Shown: piece by piece, positions 9,052 to 17,922 of the stretch
How the letters are laid out: each line of letters begins with the position of its first letter
Position numbering within the stretch: the first letter of the stretch is position 1
Assembly: GCF_030816965.1 (NCBI RefSeq)
Contig: NZ_JAUSYQ010000002.1
Location: forward strand, 7,864,001 to 7,928,000
DNA: 64,000 nucleotides
Direction: 5' to 3'
Source: Streptomyces canus
GTDB taxonomy: Bacteria > Actinomycetota > Actinomycetes > Streptomycetales > Streptomycetaceae
The notes under the pieces: generated by a model
Databases searched by the model: none
Seen by the model: only the letters and a program-made list of their open reading frames with translations
Told to the model about the DNA's origin: nothing
Translations under genes and position numbers: made by a program

Positions 9052-10743
9052 ATGCAGCTGCCTCCTGAGGACCGCACCCTCAGTCCGTACACCGGCTACA
9101 CGCGCGCCCATTGGGAGGCCGCGGCCGACGCCCTGCTCGCCGCGGTGGAGCCGTACGCCACTGAGGACCGCGCCCTCTACCACCTCCCCGGCGACCGGCA
9201 GAGCTGGTCCGGCCACCTCTCCGACGGCCTTGAGGGCTACGCCCGTACGCTCCTGCTGGCGGCCCTCCGGCAGGACGGGACCGCACTGGAGCGGTACGCG
9301 GACGGTCTCGCCGCCGGAGTATCGGGAGTCTGGCCCCGTATCGAGGACCGCAGCCAGCCGTTGGTGGAGGCGGCGTCGATCGCGTTCGCGCTGCGGATCA
9401 CGAAGCCGCTGCTCTGGGACCGGCTGGACGACGCCGTACGGCAACGCGCCGCGGCCTGGCTCGGCGACGCGCTGACCGCGGAGGCCTGGCCCTGCAACTG
9501 GGAGCTCTTCCCGGTCACGGTGGCCGGCTTCCTGGAGTCCGCCGGATATGAGCCGGACGCCTCCCGCAAGGCGATCGACCGCGGGCTGGAGCGCATCGAG
9601 CAGTGGTACGTCGGCGAGGGCTGGTACACCGACGGCGACGGCCGCAAGTTCGACTACTACAACGGCTGGGCCATGCACCTCTACCCGGTGCTGCACGCCT
9701 GGCTGGCCCAGGACGACGGGTTGACGGACCTGTACGGCGGCCGCCTCTCCCGCCATCTCGAGGACTACGCCCGCCTGTTCGGCGCCGACGGTGCCCCGAT
9801 GCACCAGGGCCGCTCCCTGACGTATCGCTTCGCGACGACGGCCCCGCTGTGGCTGGGCGCCCTGACGGGCCACACCCCGCTGCCCCCGGGCGAGACCCGG
9901 CGGCTGGCCTCCGGGGCCCTCAAGTACTTCCTGGACCGCGGCGCGGTGGACTCCCACGGCCTGCTCACCCTCGGCTGGCACGGCCCCGACCCCGCTGTCC
10001 TTCAGGGCTATTCGGGCCCTGCGTCCCCGTACTGGGCGAGCAAGGGCTTCCTCGGCCTGCTCCTCCCGGCCGACCACGAGGTGTGGACGGCGGTGGAGGA
10101 GCCGGGTCCGGCCGAACGCTCCGACGCGGTCACCTCGATCACCGCCCCCAACTGGCTCCTTCAGTCCACGAGTTCCGACGGCCTCGTCCGCCTCCACAAC
10201 CACGGCAGCGAGGACGTGCGCTACGACCCGTACTACACCCGCCTCGCCTACTCCACGGTGACGGAGCCCTCGACGTCGTACGACAACAGCGTGATCGTGA
10301 ACGGCGATCCGAGCCGTACGGAGATCGTGCCGTTGGGGGTGGGGGACGGGTGGGCGGCCTCCCGGCACACGGCGGCCTCCGGCGCCCGGGTGACGAGTGT
10401 GGTGATCGCGCGCCGTGCCGCGGAGGTGCGCGCCTTCCTCGTGTCCGGGGCCGAGCCCGGGACACCGGTACGAGTGACCGGGTGGGCCGCGCGGCACGGA
10501 GTCCGGGCCGAACTGCTGGCTGCCGTGGGACTGGACGAGACGTTGTCCGGCGTCACCGGCACGGACGAGACGCTCTTCGTGGCGCTGGGGATGCTGACCG
10601 GGGAGCCGGACCACCCTCCGCTGGCGGACACCGTGAGCGTACGGGCCGACGGAACCGGGGAGTTGACGGTCCTTTGGAGCGACGGGACCGAGGTGCGGGT
10701 CCGTCTGGACGGCTCCGGCGTGGAAATCGCCGGGGAGGGCTGA
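9052..10743 (+). CDS. DUF2264 protein, probable intracellular glycosidase-like enzyme
   Basis: The 563-residue protein has no signal peptide. It has an N-terminal (alpha/alpha) helical toroid region with motifs such as NWELFPVT, YNGWAMHLY and MHQGRSLTYRF, followed by a beta-sandwich-like C-terminal third. This is the DUF2264 architecture. As I recall, DUF2264 proteins were linked to family GH154, which includes a Bacteroides enzyme acting on arabinogalactan-protein glucuronides, but I could not confirm that here. Its place behind the CE12 gene supports a role in processing imported cell-wall oligosaccharides. The reaction is not established. Confidence 0.7.
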   Translation: MQLPPEDRTLSPYTGYTRAHWEAAADALLAAVEPYATEDRALYHLPGDRQSWSGHLSDGLEGYARTLLLAALRQDGTALERYADGLAAGVSGVWPRIEDRSQPLVEAASIAFALRITKPLLWDRLDDAVRQRAAAWLGDALTAEAWPCNWELFPVTVAGFLESAGYEPDASRKAIDRGLERIEQWYVGEGWYTDGDGRKFDYYNGWAMHLYPVLHAWLAQDDGLTDLYGGRLSRHLEDYARLFGADGAPMHQGRSLTYRFATTAPLWLGALTGHTPLPPGETRRLASGALKYFLDRGAVDSHGLLTLGWHGPDPAVLQGYSGPASPYWASKGFLGLLLPADHEVWTAVEEPGPAERSDAVTSITAPNWLLQSTSSDGLVRLHNHGSEDVRYDPYYTRLAYSTVTEPSTSYDNSVIVNGDPSRTEIVPLGVGDGWAASRHTAASGARVTSVVIARRAAEVRAFLVSGAEPGTPVRVTGWAARHGVRAELLAAVGLDETLSGVTGTDETLFVALGMLTGEPDHPPLADTVSVRADGTGELTVLWSDGTEVRVRLDGSGVEIAGEG

Positions 10744-10834
10744 GCCGGCTCGGGGAGGAAGAGGATCACCGGTCTCGCTACCTGCCTCCACGGCCGGCTG
10801 CTGTTCCCGGAGTCCGGTGGCTTCGGCGCCCGGG

Positions 10835-12235
10835 TCAACCCGACCGGCCCGGGCCGTTCCTGGCCACCGAGACGATGAGTTCCCGCAACTGCTCGGCGTA
10901 CAGTTGCATGTTCTTGCGCGCGATGTCGGTGTCCGGGTAGCGGCTCACGAAATGCAAGCCTTCGTGGAGCCTGTTGAACCATGCGCACACCTTGTCGCCG
11001 TACGACATCCTGCCCAGGATGTATGCCTTCCACTCGACCCAATGCCCGGATCCGGGGAGGTCCCGGGCGTCGACGAACGAGACCAGCGAGTACAGGTCGA
11101 GCGACGTCGGGCGAAAGTCCGAGTCGAGCAGGCGCAGTATCCGGGCGACGGGCACACGGGCCATGCGCCTGTTGGACTTCAGCGCGGTGCGCACCATCTT
11201 CAGGGCGCTCTGGAAATCGGGTGCCTGCGCAATGGGAATCTCGACCGGCACGCAACCTACGAACCAGCCCACGGAGTCCCGCCATTCGGGCTTCCCCCTT
11301 GTGTGGAAGGGCACCATCGTCCGGAAGACGGGCTCCCCGCCGATCTTGTGGACGGCGATGCTCGTGGCAGCCAGGACGCCGACCATGCTCCCGCCGAAGG
11401 GCCGGCAACACGCCTCGAACGCGGCGGCGTCGTCGGCATCCACGAGCATCCCGTGGATGCCGTTCTGTGCGGGCAGTTCGCCGCCGGGATCCAGGCCGAG
11501 ATCGACAGGGAAGTTCGGCAGCGTCCCGCCGCACCGGTCCATGAACTCCCGCCAGTATGCGGCGATCTCGTGAGTGGCGTCGATCTGGTCCGCGTCCGTC
11601 CGTTCGATGTCGCAGAAGTCGACGTAGCTGCTGGGCGCCCTCTCCACGGCGCGGCCCTCGGCACCCGCCGTGCAGAGTTCGTGGATGTCGGCGGGGATAC
11701 GCTGAATGGAGTACGAGTCGACGTTGCTGTGATCGAAGGCCATGTACACGCTCGTGCAGTCGTCCCGGACGACCGCCGAGTAGATGAAGTTCGGCCAGCT
11801 GAGGGCGTTCGCCGCGACGTCGAACCGGTCCTGGAGATGCTGGGCCAGTCTCTCCGCGTCGGAGAATTCGCCGACCGTCTCGCGACGCAGCGACACGGCC
11901 TCGGCGTCCAGCGTGAACCGGCGCATTTCACCGCCGCTCCAGCGGAAGCCGCTGCGCAGCGTCTCGTGCCGGAGAGTCCAGCACCGCAGCGCTTCCTGCA
12001 GTACCTGGAGATCGACCCCGCCCGGAATGTCGAATGCCGTGCCGACCCACGTCGGCATGAACAGGCCGTCCTCGCGGACCGATCGAGCTGTTCGGACGTG
12101 CGACTCCTGGACATACGCCGGCGGCCGGCTATCCGCAGGCAGGCCTTTCGCAGTCTCGATGGCCTCCTCATCGAGAGTCCACTCGATGAGGAGTCCGGGA
12201 CGGACCTCACAGTGCTGGATGTCGGTAATTCGCAC
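10835..12235 (-). CDS. Stand-alone condensation-domain (acyltransferase-like) protein
   Basis: The roughly 466-residue protein spans one condensation-superfamily fold (NRPS C domain / PapA-type acyltransferase). The catalytic segment reads AFDHSNVDSYS, so the second His and the Asp of HHxxxD are kept while the first His is Asp. DSVGWFVGCVPVEI matches the latch/floor-loop region. No carrier or adenylation domain is attached and none lies nearby. I start at the GTG at 12235, which has AAGGA about nine bases upstream. The ATG at 12244 is also possible but almost touches that site. It may acylate a diffusible or carrier-bound substrate. Confidence 0.75.
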   Translation of the reverse strand: MRITDIQHCEVRPGLLIEWTLDEEAIETAKGLPADSRPPAYVQESHVRTARSVREDGLFMPTWVGTAFDIPGGVDLQVLQEALRCWTLRHETLRSGFRWSGGEMRRFTLDAEAVSLRRETVGEFSDAERLAQHLQDRFDVAANALSWPNFIYSAVVRDDCTSVYMAFDHSNVDSYSIQRIPADIHELCTAGAEGRAVERAPSSYVDFCDIERTDADQIDATHEIAAYWREFMDRCGGTLPNFPVDLGLDPGGELPAQNGIHGMLVDADDAAAFEACCRPFGGSMVGVLAATSIAVHKIGGEPVFRTMVPFHTRGKPEWRDSVGWFVGCVPVEIPIAQAPDFQSALKMVRTALKSNRRMARVPVARILRLLDSDFRPTSLDLYSLVSFVDARDLPGSGHWVEWKAYILGRMSYGDKVCAWFNRLHEGLHFVSRYPDTDIARKNMQLYAEQLRELIVSVARNGPGRSG

Positions 12236-12244
12236 GGCAGGCAT

Positions 12245-13068
12245 TCCTTTCGCATGGAGCGCGGAGGGGACGGGAAGGTCCGGGAGCCCGAGGAGGTCGC
12301 GGCCGGCGTGACGGGAGCGGGGTGTCCGCGACGCTGACGCCGGTCCCGGGCCCCCACGGCCGGGCGGATCTGTTCCCCCTGCCGCTGGGCAGCGGTCCCA
12401 CGCCCGGGCGACCGCCTTCCGGTGGTAGAGGCGGGTGTCCGTGTCAGTGACGGCCTCAATGGTCCGGTTTCGGTGGGGTCGCATGCCCAGGGCCATGCGG
12501 GCCGTGCATCCGCGACGGTGTCTCCCGCCGCATCACGCGGTCGGAGCAGAACCGACCGAGGACCTGCACCGCCAAACGGGCCGGCACGAGTATCGCCGGC
12601 CCGGCGCTCGATCACGGGCGGGCCGGCTGCCAGGCGGCGTGATGGCCCCACCGGCCCGGCAGCCGGTTCAGGACGGCAACACGAGCTTGCGTACATCTCA
12701 GGGACGGCCGACGGCACGACCCGTACGGCCCCGCTCCCGTGCTCCCCGCCCGCTCGGTGACCGATGGCGTGACCAGCCGGAGCTGCCGGGCCCTGCCTGG
12801 AACGAGCACGTCCGTCATCACTGCCATGAGCTGCTCCTGAAGGGGCTGTCGGGTGGAGGACCGCCGCGCACGAGACTCGTCCGCCCACGGACCGGTCACG
12901 GAGCCGGGCAGCCATCACCATTCTGCGAGAACCGAACCAAGATCGCCCGGCGAGCCAGCCGTCCAGGGGGCTCACGCCAGATTGCCGGCTGGGCGGCGCA
13001 CGCCTGTTGCAGATCCCTGCGCACATGGCCCGAGCGGTATGGGCACGACGTCGAGAATCAGCTGCTTC
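12245..13068. other. 824-bp gap without a convincing gene
   Basis: The stretch holds several GC-rich inverted repeats, including an 8-bp stem at 12578-12602. The only ORF with a reasonable ribosome site is a 71-codon minus-strand frame, 12612-12826, with AGGAG six bases before its ATG. Its second half has poor third-position GC bias, so it looks like decayed coding sequence, not an intact gene. The gap may be the remains of genes once beside the condensation-domain protein. Confidence 0.4.
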
Positions 13069-14499
13069 TCAGGGGGTGAGCCGGGCGATCCGCAGGCTCG
13101 TCGAGGTCGGGGACGCACCGGTCAGCGGCTTCGTGTACGACGGCGTCACCGGGACGTACGCCCACGTCAGCGTCCCGTCTTTCTGGACCGCGATGTCGCC
13201 CGTGATCCGCGCCGACACCACCTTGTCCGCGCTCTGGAACCTGCCGTTCCAGTCGATGAGCCGGAAGTGCGTGCCGGTGAAGGTGCCGGTGCAGGTGCCG
13301 CTCGCGCACTTGGCGTTCTTCAGGGACTCCCAGGACACGAGAAGGCGGTTCTTGCCGTACGGCGCCACGTGCACGTCGACATGCTCGGTGCCCGGCGCGT
13401 TCGTGAGGTAAATGGCCTTGCCCGGGCCGGAGTTGCGGTTCTTCAGGAAGGCCACCGCCACCTGGTGGGTGCTGGTCTTCGGCTTGACCGTCCAGCCGCG
13501 GCCGCTCGAGTCGTCCGGGTTCTTCTTCGCGGACGCGGCACCGCGCGAGGCGAATGCGGTCGCGTAGCGGCCGGTGGAGGACTTCACCAGGTCGCCGGTG
13601 CGGCTCGCGAACGTACCGCCGCAGTACCCCGCCCAGCACTGCTCGCGCTGCACCACCGGAGCCACGTCCGGGGCGCCGATGCCCGTCGACACGAACAGTC
13701 CCGAACGCCAGTCGTCGAAGCAGAGGGAGGTGAAGTCACCAGTGGTCTCGGCGTGCAGCGCCACGCCCTCGTTGTGGCTGCATCCCCAGCCCCACCCCCG
13801 GCTGAGCTTCGCGCCCTTGGCGCCGACGTACGACAGCTTGTCGCCGAAGTGGCCGTCCGCGAAGCCGCCCGCGCCGTGCACCACGAAGTAGGCGCCGTAC
13901 TTCTTGCCGTTCCAGGTGAGTTGGCCGTCGAGGGTGGGGGAGGTGTCGTGGGAGGCGGTGCCGGTGAGCTTCGTACGGAACGTCTGCTTGCCGTTCGTGT
14001 ACCGGACGATCGCGGCCGCCGTCTCCTTCCACGTGTTGGTGTCGGTGACCCGGGTGAGCAGCGCGAAGCCGTCGTTGTGCGCGACCAGACCGCCGACCTC
14101 CTTCGCCCCCTTGACGACGGTGTCCGTGCCCGAGCGCTTTCCGGCGGACGTCAGCGGGGTGACATGGATGCCGTCCGAGGCGGGCCAGGCGACGCGCAGG
14201 GTGCCGTTCGGTGCCGCCGCCGTCGCCGTCCGGGTCCACTCGCGGGTGTTGTTGTAACCGGCGGACAGGTAGGGGAACTTGGCGGCCAGGGGCACGGCCG
14301 TGGTGGCGGGGGTGAGTGTGGGAGCCGTGGCCGCGCCGGCGGTGGCGTACCAGGCGCCGACGAGCGCGGTCGTCGCGGCGAGACCGGCGATGACGGGCTT
14401 GCGGGCGGCGCGGACCCGGCGGTGGCCGGCGCGAGGGGTGTCGCGAGTGGTGTCGCGGGGGGTGTCGCCGTCGCGCGGTGTGCGTCTTGCGGAAGTCAT
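13069..14499 (-). CDS. Membrane-anchored exported protein of unknown function
   Basis: The 476-residue protein has a basic, Arg-rich cytoplasmic start, one hydrophobic segment at about residues 35-55 (KPVIAGLAATTALVGAWY) and a long extracellular part. The extracellular part has repeated Trp/Gly strands and several Cys pairs, such as GWGCSHNEG and EQCWAGYCGG. It looks like a beta-propeller with disulfides. No catalytic motif is recognised. The ATG at 14499 has GGAGG only one base away, so the true start is uncertain. It is divergent from the interrupted VOC gene. Confidence 0.65.
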   Translation of the reverse strand: MTSARRTPRDGDTPRDTTRDTPRAGHRRVRAARKPVIAGLAATTALVGAWYATAGAATAPTLTPATTAVPLAAKFPYLSAGYNNTREWTRTATAAAPNGTLRVAWPASDGIHVTPLTSAGKRSGTDTVVKGAKEVGGLVAHNDGFALLTRVTDTNTWKETAAAIVRYTNGKQTFRTKLTGTASHDTSPTLDGQLTWNGKKYGAYFVVHGAGGFADGHFGDKLSYVGAKGAKLSRGWGWGCSHNEGVALHAETTGDFTSLCFDDWRSGLFVSTGIGAPDVAPVVQREQCWAGYCGGTFASRTGDLVKSSTGRYATAFASRGAASAKKNPDDSSGRGWTVKPKTSTHQVAVAFLKNRNSGPGKAIYLTNAPGTEHVDVHVAPYGKNRLLVSWESLKNAKCASGTCTGTFTGTHFRLIDWNGRFQSADKVVSARITGDIAVQKDGTLTWAYVPVTPSYTKPLTGASPTSTSLRIARLTP

Positions 14500-14575
14500 A
14501 CCTCCAGGTCGCCGCAGGCGGTGCGAACGTTGCCGCCGATCTTGCGGTGGTCGACCGGACCCCGAGAATCCCCGC

Positions 14576-14596
14576 ATGACCTCGACCATCCGCCAG
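14576..14596 (+). pseudogene. 5' fragment of VOC-family gene split by IS200/IS605 insertion
   Basis: The ATG opens a short frame (MTSTIRQ) that ends at the insertion junction. Joined to the frame resuming at 16241 (VTIDCA), it gives a typical start of a VOC/glyoxalase-like protein. The continuation past 14597 belongs to the element and meets a stop at once. Confidence 0.6.
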
Positions 14597-14616
14597 CCGA
14601 TATCTAGCGGCTCCAC

Positions 14617-14991
14617 GTGGTGTGGTGCCCGAAGTACCGCCGTCCGGTCCTCGGTGGCAGGGTCGCGTCACGCCTGGATGAGTTGATCCGGCAGAAGGCC
14701 GACGAACGGGGGTGGGAGATCCTGGCGCTTGAGGTGATGCCTGACCACGTCCACTTGTTCGTCAAGCATGACCCGAAGTCGTCGGCCTCGTACGTGGCGA
14801 ACCAGTTCAAGGGCTTCACCTCGCGCGTGCTGCGCTCGGAGTTTCCGCACCTGAAATCGCGGATGCCCACGCTGTGGTCGTCGTCGTACTTCGCCGCCTC
14901 CATCGGCGCAGTCTCGGCCGCGACGGTGCAGCGGTACATCGACACTCAGTGGGAACGACCCTGGAAGAAGAACCAGGTGGACGACGCATGA
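14617..14991 (+). CDS. tnpA: IS200/IS605 transposase TnpA (HUH, Y1)
   Basis: The 124-residue single-strand DNA transposase carries WCPKYRRPVL at the start, the HUH motif in MPDHVHLFVK and the catalytic Tyr in VQRYIDTQW. An in-frame TAG lies four codons upstream of the GTG, so the N-terminus is short compared with the usual 130-150 residues, but the catalytic parts are intact. It would cut and rejoin the element ends. Its stop overlaps the ATG of tnpB. Confidence 0.85.
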   Translation: MVWCPKYRRPVLGGRVASRLDELIRQKADERGWEILALEVMPDHVHLFVKHDPKSSASYVANQFKGFTSRVLRSEFPHLKSRMPTLWSSSYFAASIGAVSAATVQRYIDTQWERPWKKNQVDDA

Positions 14992-16195
14992 TCCGCGCGT
15001 ACACGTTCCTCCTGCGTCCCACCGTCCGCCAGGAGCGGGCTCTGACGGAGATGCTGCGGGACCACTGCTCCCTGTACAACGGCGCGTTGCAGGAGCGCCG
15101 GGACGCCTACCGGCACACCTCGAAGACGAGCATCAAGTATCCAGACCAGTCGGCCCAGCTTCGCGAGATCCGGGCGTTCGACCCGGAACGCCAAGGCCGC
15201 TGGTCGTTCTCCAGCCAGCAGGCCACGCTGCGCCGCCTGGACAAGGCATTCCAGGCATTCTTCCGCCGCGTCAAGGCCGGACAGACACCCGGCTACCCGC
15301 GATTCAAGGGCGTCGGGCACTTCGACACCGTCGCTTTCCCCAAGGATGGCGACGGCTGCCGCTGGGACTCCACCCCGCACGACCCCCACACCCGCGTCCG
15401 CCTCCAGGGTGTCGGACACGTCCGGGTCCACCAGCACCGGCCCGTGCGCGGCCGGGTCAAGACGATCTCGGTGAAGCGGGAGGGCAACCGCTGGTACGTC
15501 ATCCTCGCCTGCGACGAGGTACCCGCTGAGGAACTTCCTCCGACAGGCGCGGTCGTCGGGATCGACATGGGCATCACGCACTTCCTGACCACCTCGTACG
15601 GCGCACACGTGCCCAACCCACGCTTCCTCGAAGCGGCGGCCGGGGAACTGGCCGAGGCCAGCGGCACCTGGCGACGTTCCCCAGGCGGACGAAGCGGCGT
15701 ACGAAGGCACACCGCGCCGCCGCCCGGGCGGTTGCCAAGATCCACGCGAAGATCCGGCGCCAGCGCCTGGACCACGCGCACAAGACCGCCCTCACCCTGG
15801 TGCGCGACCATGACGCGATCGCGCACGAGAAACTGAACACGGCGGGCATGACCCGCACCTCGACCCCCAAGCCCGACCCGGAACGGGACGGCAGCTTCCT
15901 CCCGAACCAGCGGGCCGCGAAGGCCGGGCTCAACCGCAGTATTCTCGACGCGGGTTGGGGGGTGTTCCTCGCGATCCTCGCCAACAAGGCTGAAAGCGCC
16001 GGTCGGACCGTCGTCGCGGTGGACCCCCGCAACACCTCCCGCATCTGCCCGTCCTGCGGGCACGTCGCGAAGGAGAACCGCGCAACCCAAGCGAAGTTCC
16101 AGTGCACGGCGTGCGGGATGACCGCCAACGCAGACCACGTCGGTGCCCTGAACATCCTCAATAGGGCCGGGCTGGCCCTCTGCGACGTGGCCTAG
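14988..16195 (+). pseudogene. tnpB: TnpB RNA-guided nuclease gene with one frameshift
   Basis: The first frame encodes the N-terminal and RuvC-I part (GIDMGITHF, with the catalytic Asp). One missing base near 15659, in a short C run of GAGGCCAGC, moves the sequence into another frame. That second frame continues with QRHLATFPRR, the RuvC-II Glu (IAHEKLN), the zinc finger (CPSCGH and CTACGM) and RuvC-III (NADHVGALN). The joined protein would be about 402 residues, normal for TnpB. Apart from the shift all catalytic residues are present, so this is a recent lesion or a base-calling error. Confidence 0.8.
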
Positions 16196-16240
16196 CCACT
16201 GACACAGGAAGCCCGCGCGTTTGCGCGTAGGTGGAGTCAC

Positions 16241-16593
16241 GTGACCATCGACTGCGCCGCCGACGCGCCTACGCGGTCGCCGCATTCTGGTCCCAGGCCC
16301 TCGGACAGCCGCTGCACGAGGAGGACCGGCCGGGCGACGAGGAGGCGCTGATCGAGGACGCGGGCCTGCTCTTCGTGACCGTCCCGGAGACCAAGACCCT
16401 CAAGAACCGGCTCCACTTCGACCTCCAGCCCCAAGACCGCACCCGCGACGAGGAGGTCGCCCGCCTCCGCACCCTGGGCGCCACGCTCATCGACGACCAG
16501 CGCACGGGCGACGGCATGGGCTGGGTGGTCCTGGCCGAACCGGAGGGCAACGAGTTCTGTGTGGAGGGGAGTGCGGCGGAACGGGAGAACTGA
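16241..16593 (+). pseudogene. 3' part of VOC (glyoxalase-like) gene
   Basis: The frame resumes at the element's right end with VTIDCA, then needs a frameshift at about 16258-16275 to reach the conserved AYAVAAFWSQALG and the C-terminal VLAEPEGNEFCV of VOC-fold proteins. The gene is therefore broken twice: by the IS insertion and by a small indel close to the junction. The family includes glyoxalase and resistance-like dioxygenase folds. Metal ligands and substrate cannot be assigned. Confidence 0.7.
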
Positions 16594-16677
16594 GGCCGGC
16601 CCGGCCCCTCGGGGACACCACCCTTCGGTCACCACACTTCGGCCGGCACCGAAACGACACCCGCCTAGCGTGCCCGC

Positions 16678-17136
16678 ATGACCGAACACCCGCAGCAGAC
16701 GCCCGCCCACGCCGTGACCGGCATGGTCCACCACGTGCTGGTCCTGGCCGATACCTGGACCGCCTGGGACGGCAAGCCCGTCCATGTCGACGACCGCGTT
16801 TACACGCCGCACAAGGCGATCCGCCGGGTCGCCGACCATCTGATCGACCACCTCGCCGAGTTGGAGGCGCGGCTCGCGGGCGAGACTCCACAGCCCGACC
16901 ACTGGCACGCGTCCACGACGACCACCGCGGCCGACCTCGCCCCCTTCACCCACGAAGACCTGGACGAGGCCCGCAGCCGTCTCACCCGGCTCGCCCGCAT
17001 CTGGGCCAACCGCCTCGACGCCCTCACCGAACACCAGCTCGACCACTCACCCGGCGAGGGCTGGACCTTCCGCGAACTCGCCCTGCACCTCAAGGGGTCC
17101 ACGTACTACGCCGACGCGCTCGGCGACCTGTCATGA
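16678..17136 (+). CDS. DinB-like hypothetical protein
   Basis: The 152-residue protein looks all-helical, with His residues spaced as in DinB/YfiT-like four-helix bundles: VHHVL early, DHLIDHL in the middle and LALHLKG near the end. Such proteins often bind a metal and some act on small thiols. No specific reaction can be named. A TAGCGT hexamer sits 6 bases before the ATG, suggesting a leaderless mRNA. Its end overlaps the convergent hydrolase gene by six bases. Confidence 0.6.
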   Translation: MTEHPQQTPAHAVTGMVHHVLVLADTWTAWDGKPVHVDDRVYTPHKAIRRVADHLIDHLAELEARLAGETPQPDHWHASTTTTAADLAPFTHEDLDEARSRLTRLARIWANRLDALTEHQLDHSPGEGWTFRELALHLKGSTYYADALGDLS

Positions 17137-17922
17137 CCGCACGCCGGTCCCGAGCAGCGTCCGCGTGAGCCGGTCGGCGAAGTCCACCGGGTGGTGGAGG
17201 ATGCCGAGATGACCGCCGGGAAACTCGACGAAGTCGGCCTGTTGCGCCTTCGCGAGGAACTCGGCGGACCGGTGAAGGAGTTGCCCGCGGGAGTCGGTCC
17301 CCGCGGCGACGGTGAGGCGGGCCTGCGAGGGGCTCGCCCCGGGGACGTACGACGTGAAGGGCCCAAGGACATGCGCGAGGGAGACCGCCATCGGGTTGGT
17401 CAACTCCTCCTCGCGGGACAGAGGTTGGCCCTCGGGCAGCTCTCCCGCATCCCGCTCCTCCAGTACGGCGGTCATCAGCGCGCCCGCCGCCGCGAGCCCC
17501 TTGGCCCGGTAGACCTCACAGATCTCCCGGAACGCGGCCTGCTGGCGTGCCCCGTCCGGCAACACCCCGACGCACGGCGGCTCGTGCGCGACGACGTGCC
17601 GCAGCCGCTCCGGGTGCCGGGCGACCAGATCCAGCGCGGCGATGGCCCCGGCGCTGGTGCCGAAGACGTACGCCGACTCGCCCTCGGGGAGCGTCGCGTC
17701 GAGCACCCGCCGCGCGCCGTCGCTCCAGTCCTGGGGCCGTTGGTCCTCGACGGGCAGGCCGAGTCGGCCATGGGCGAGGCCCAGGGGGTCGTAGGTGACG
17801 ACGGTGAAGTGCCCGGCGAGCGCGTCCGTCATCGGGCCGAGGCCCATCGGGTGTCCGGCGCCGCCGGGGAGCAGCAGGAGTAAGGGGCCGTGGCCGGTGA
17901 TGTCGTAGTGCGGGTCAGTCAT
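17131..17922 (-). CDS. Alpha/beta-hydrolase
   Basis: The 263-residue cytoplasmic protein has the alpha/beta-hydrolase fold: an LLLPGGAGHP oxyanion segment, the nucleophile elbow FGTSAGAIA (Ser near residue 91) and a C-terminal catalytic His in PGGHLGILHHP. The substrate is unknown. The ATG has GAGGAG upstream. Its start overlaps the end of the TetR-family gene by eight bases, so regulator and enzyme are co-transcribed. This suggests that the hydrolase substrate, or a related small molecule, is the ligand of the regulator. Confidence 0.85.
   Translation of the reverse strand: MTDPHYDITGHGPLLLLLPGGAGHPMGLGPMTDALAGHFTVVTYDPLGLAHGRLGLPVEDQRPQDWSDGARRVLDATLPEGESAYVFGTSAGAIAALDLVARHPERLRHVVAHEPPCVGVLPDGARQQAAFREICEVYRAKGLAAAGALMTAVLEERDAGELPEGQPLSREEELTNPMAVSLAHVLGPFTSYVPGASPSQARLTVAAGTDSRGQLLHRSAEFLAKAQQADFVEFPGGHLGILHHPVDFADRLTRTLLGTGVRS

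Larger units (their letters stand above)
14597..16240 (+). mobile_element. IS200/IS605-family element (tnpA plus frameshifted tnpB)
   Basis: The element is about 1644 bp. Its boundaries are inferred from where a VOC-family frame breaks and resumes. tnpA and tnpB overlap in ATGA. The right end carries a small hairpin (CGCGC 16214-16218, GCGCG 16223-16227) and ends in GGAGTCAC. No target duplication or terminal inverted repeat is seen, as expected for the single-strand HUH mechanism. End positions may be off by a few bases. Confidence 0.7.

Noticed and set aside
12612..12826. 71-codon minus-strand ORF with AGGAG upstream
   Set aside because: The first third has fair codon bias but the rest does not, and no motif is recognisable. 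It is described only as part of the gap.
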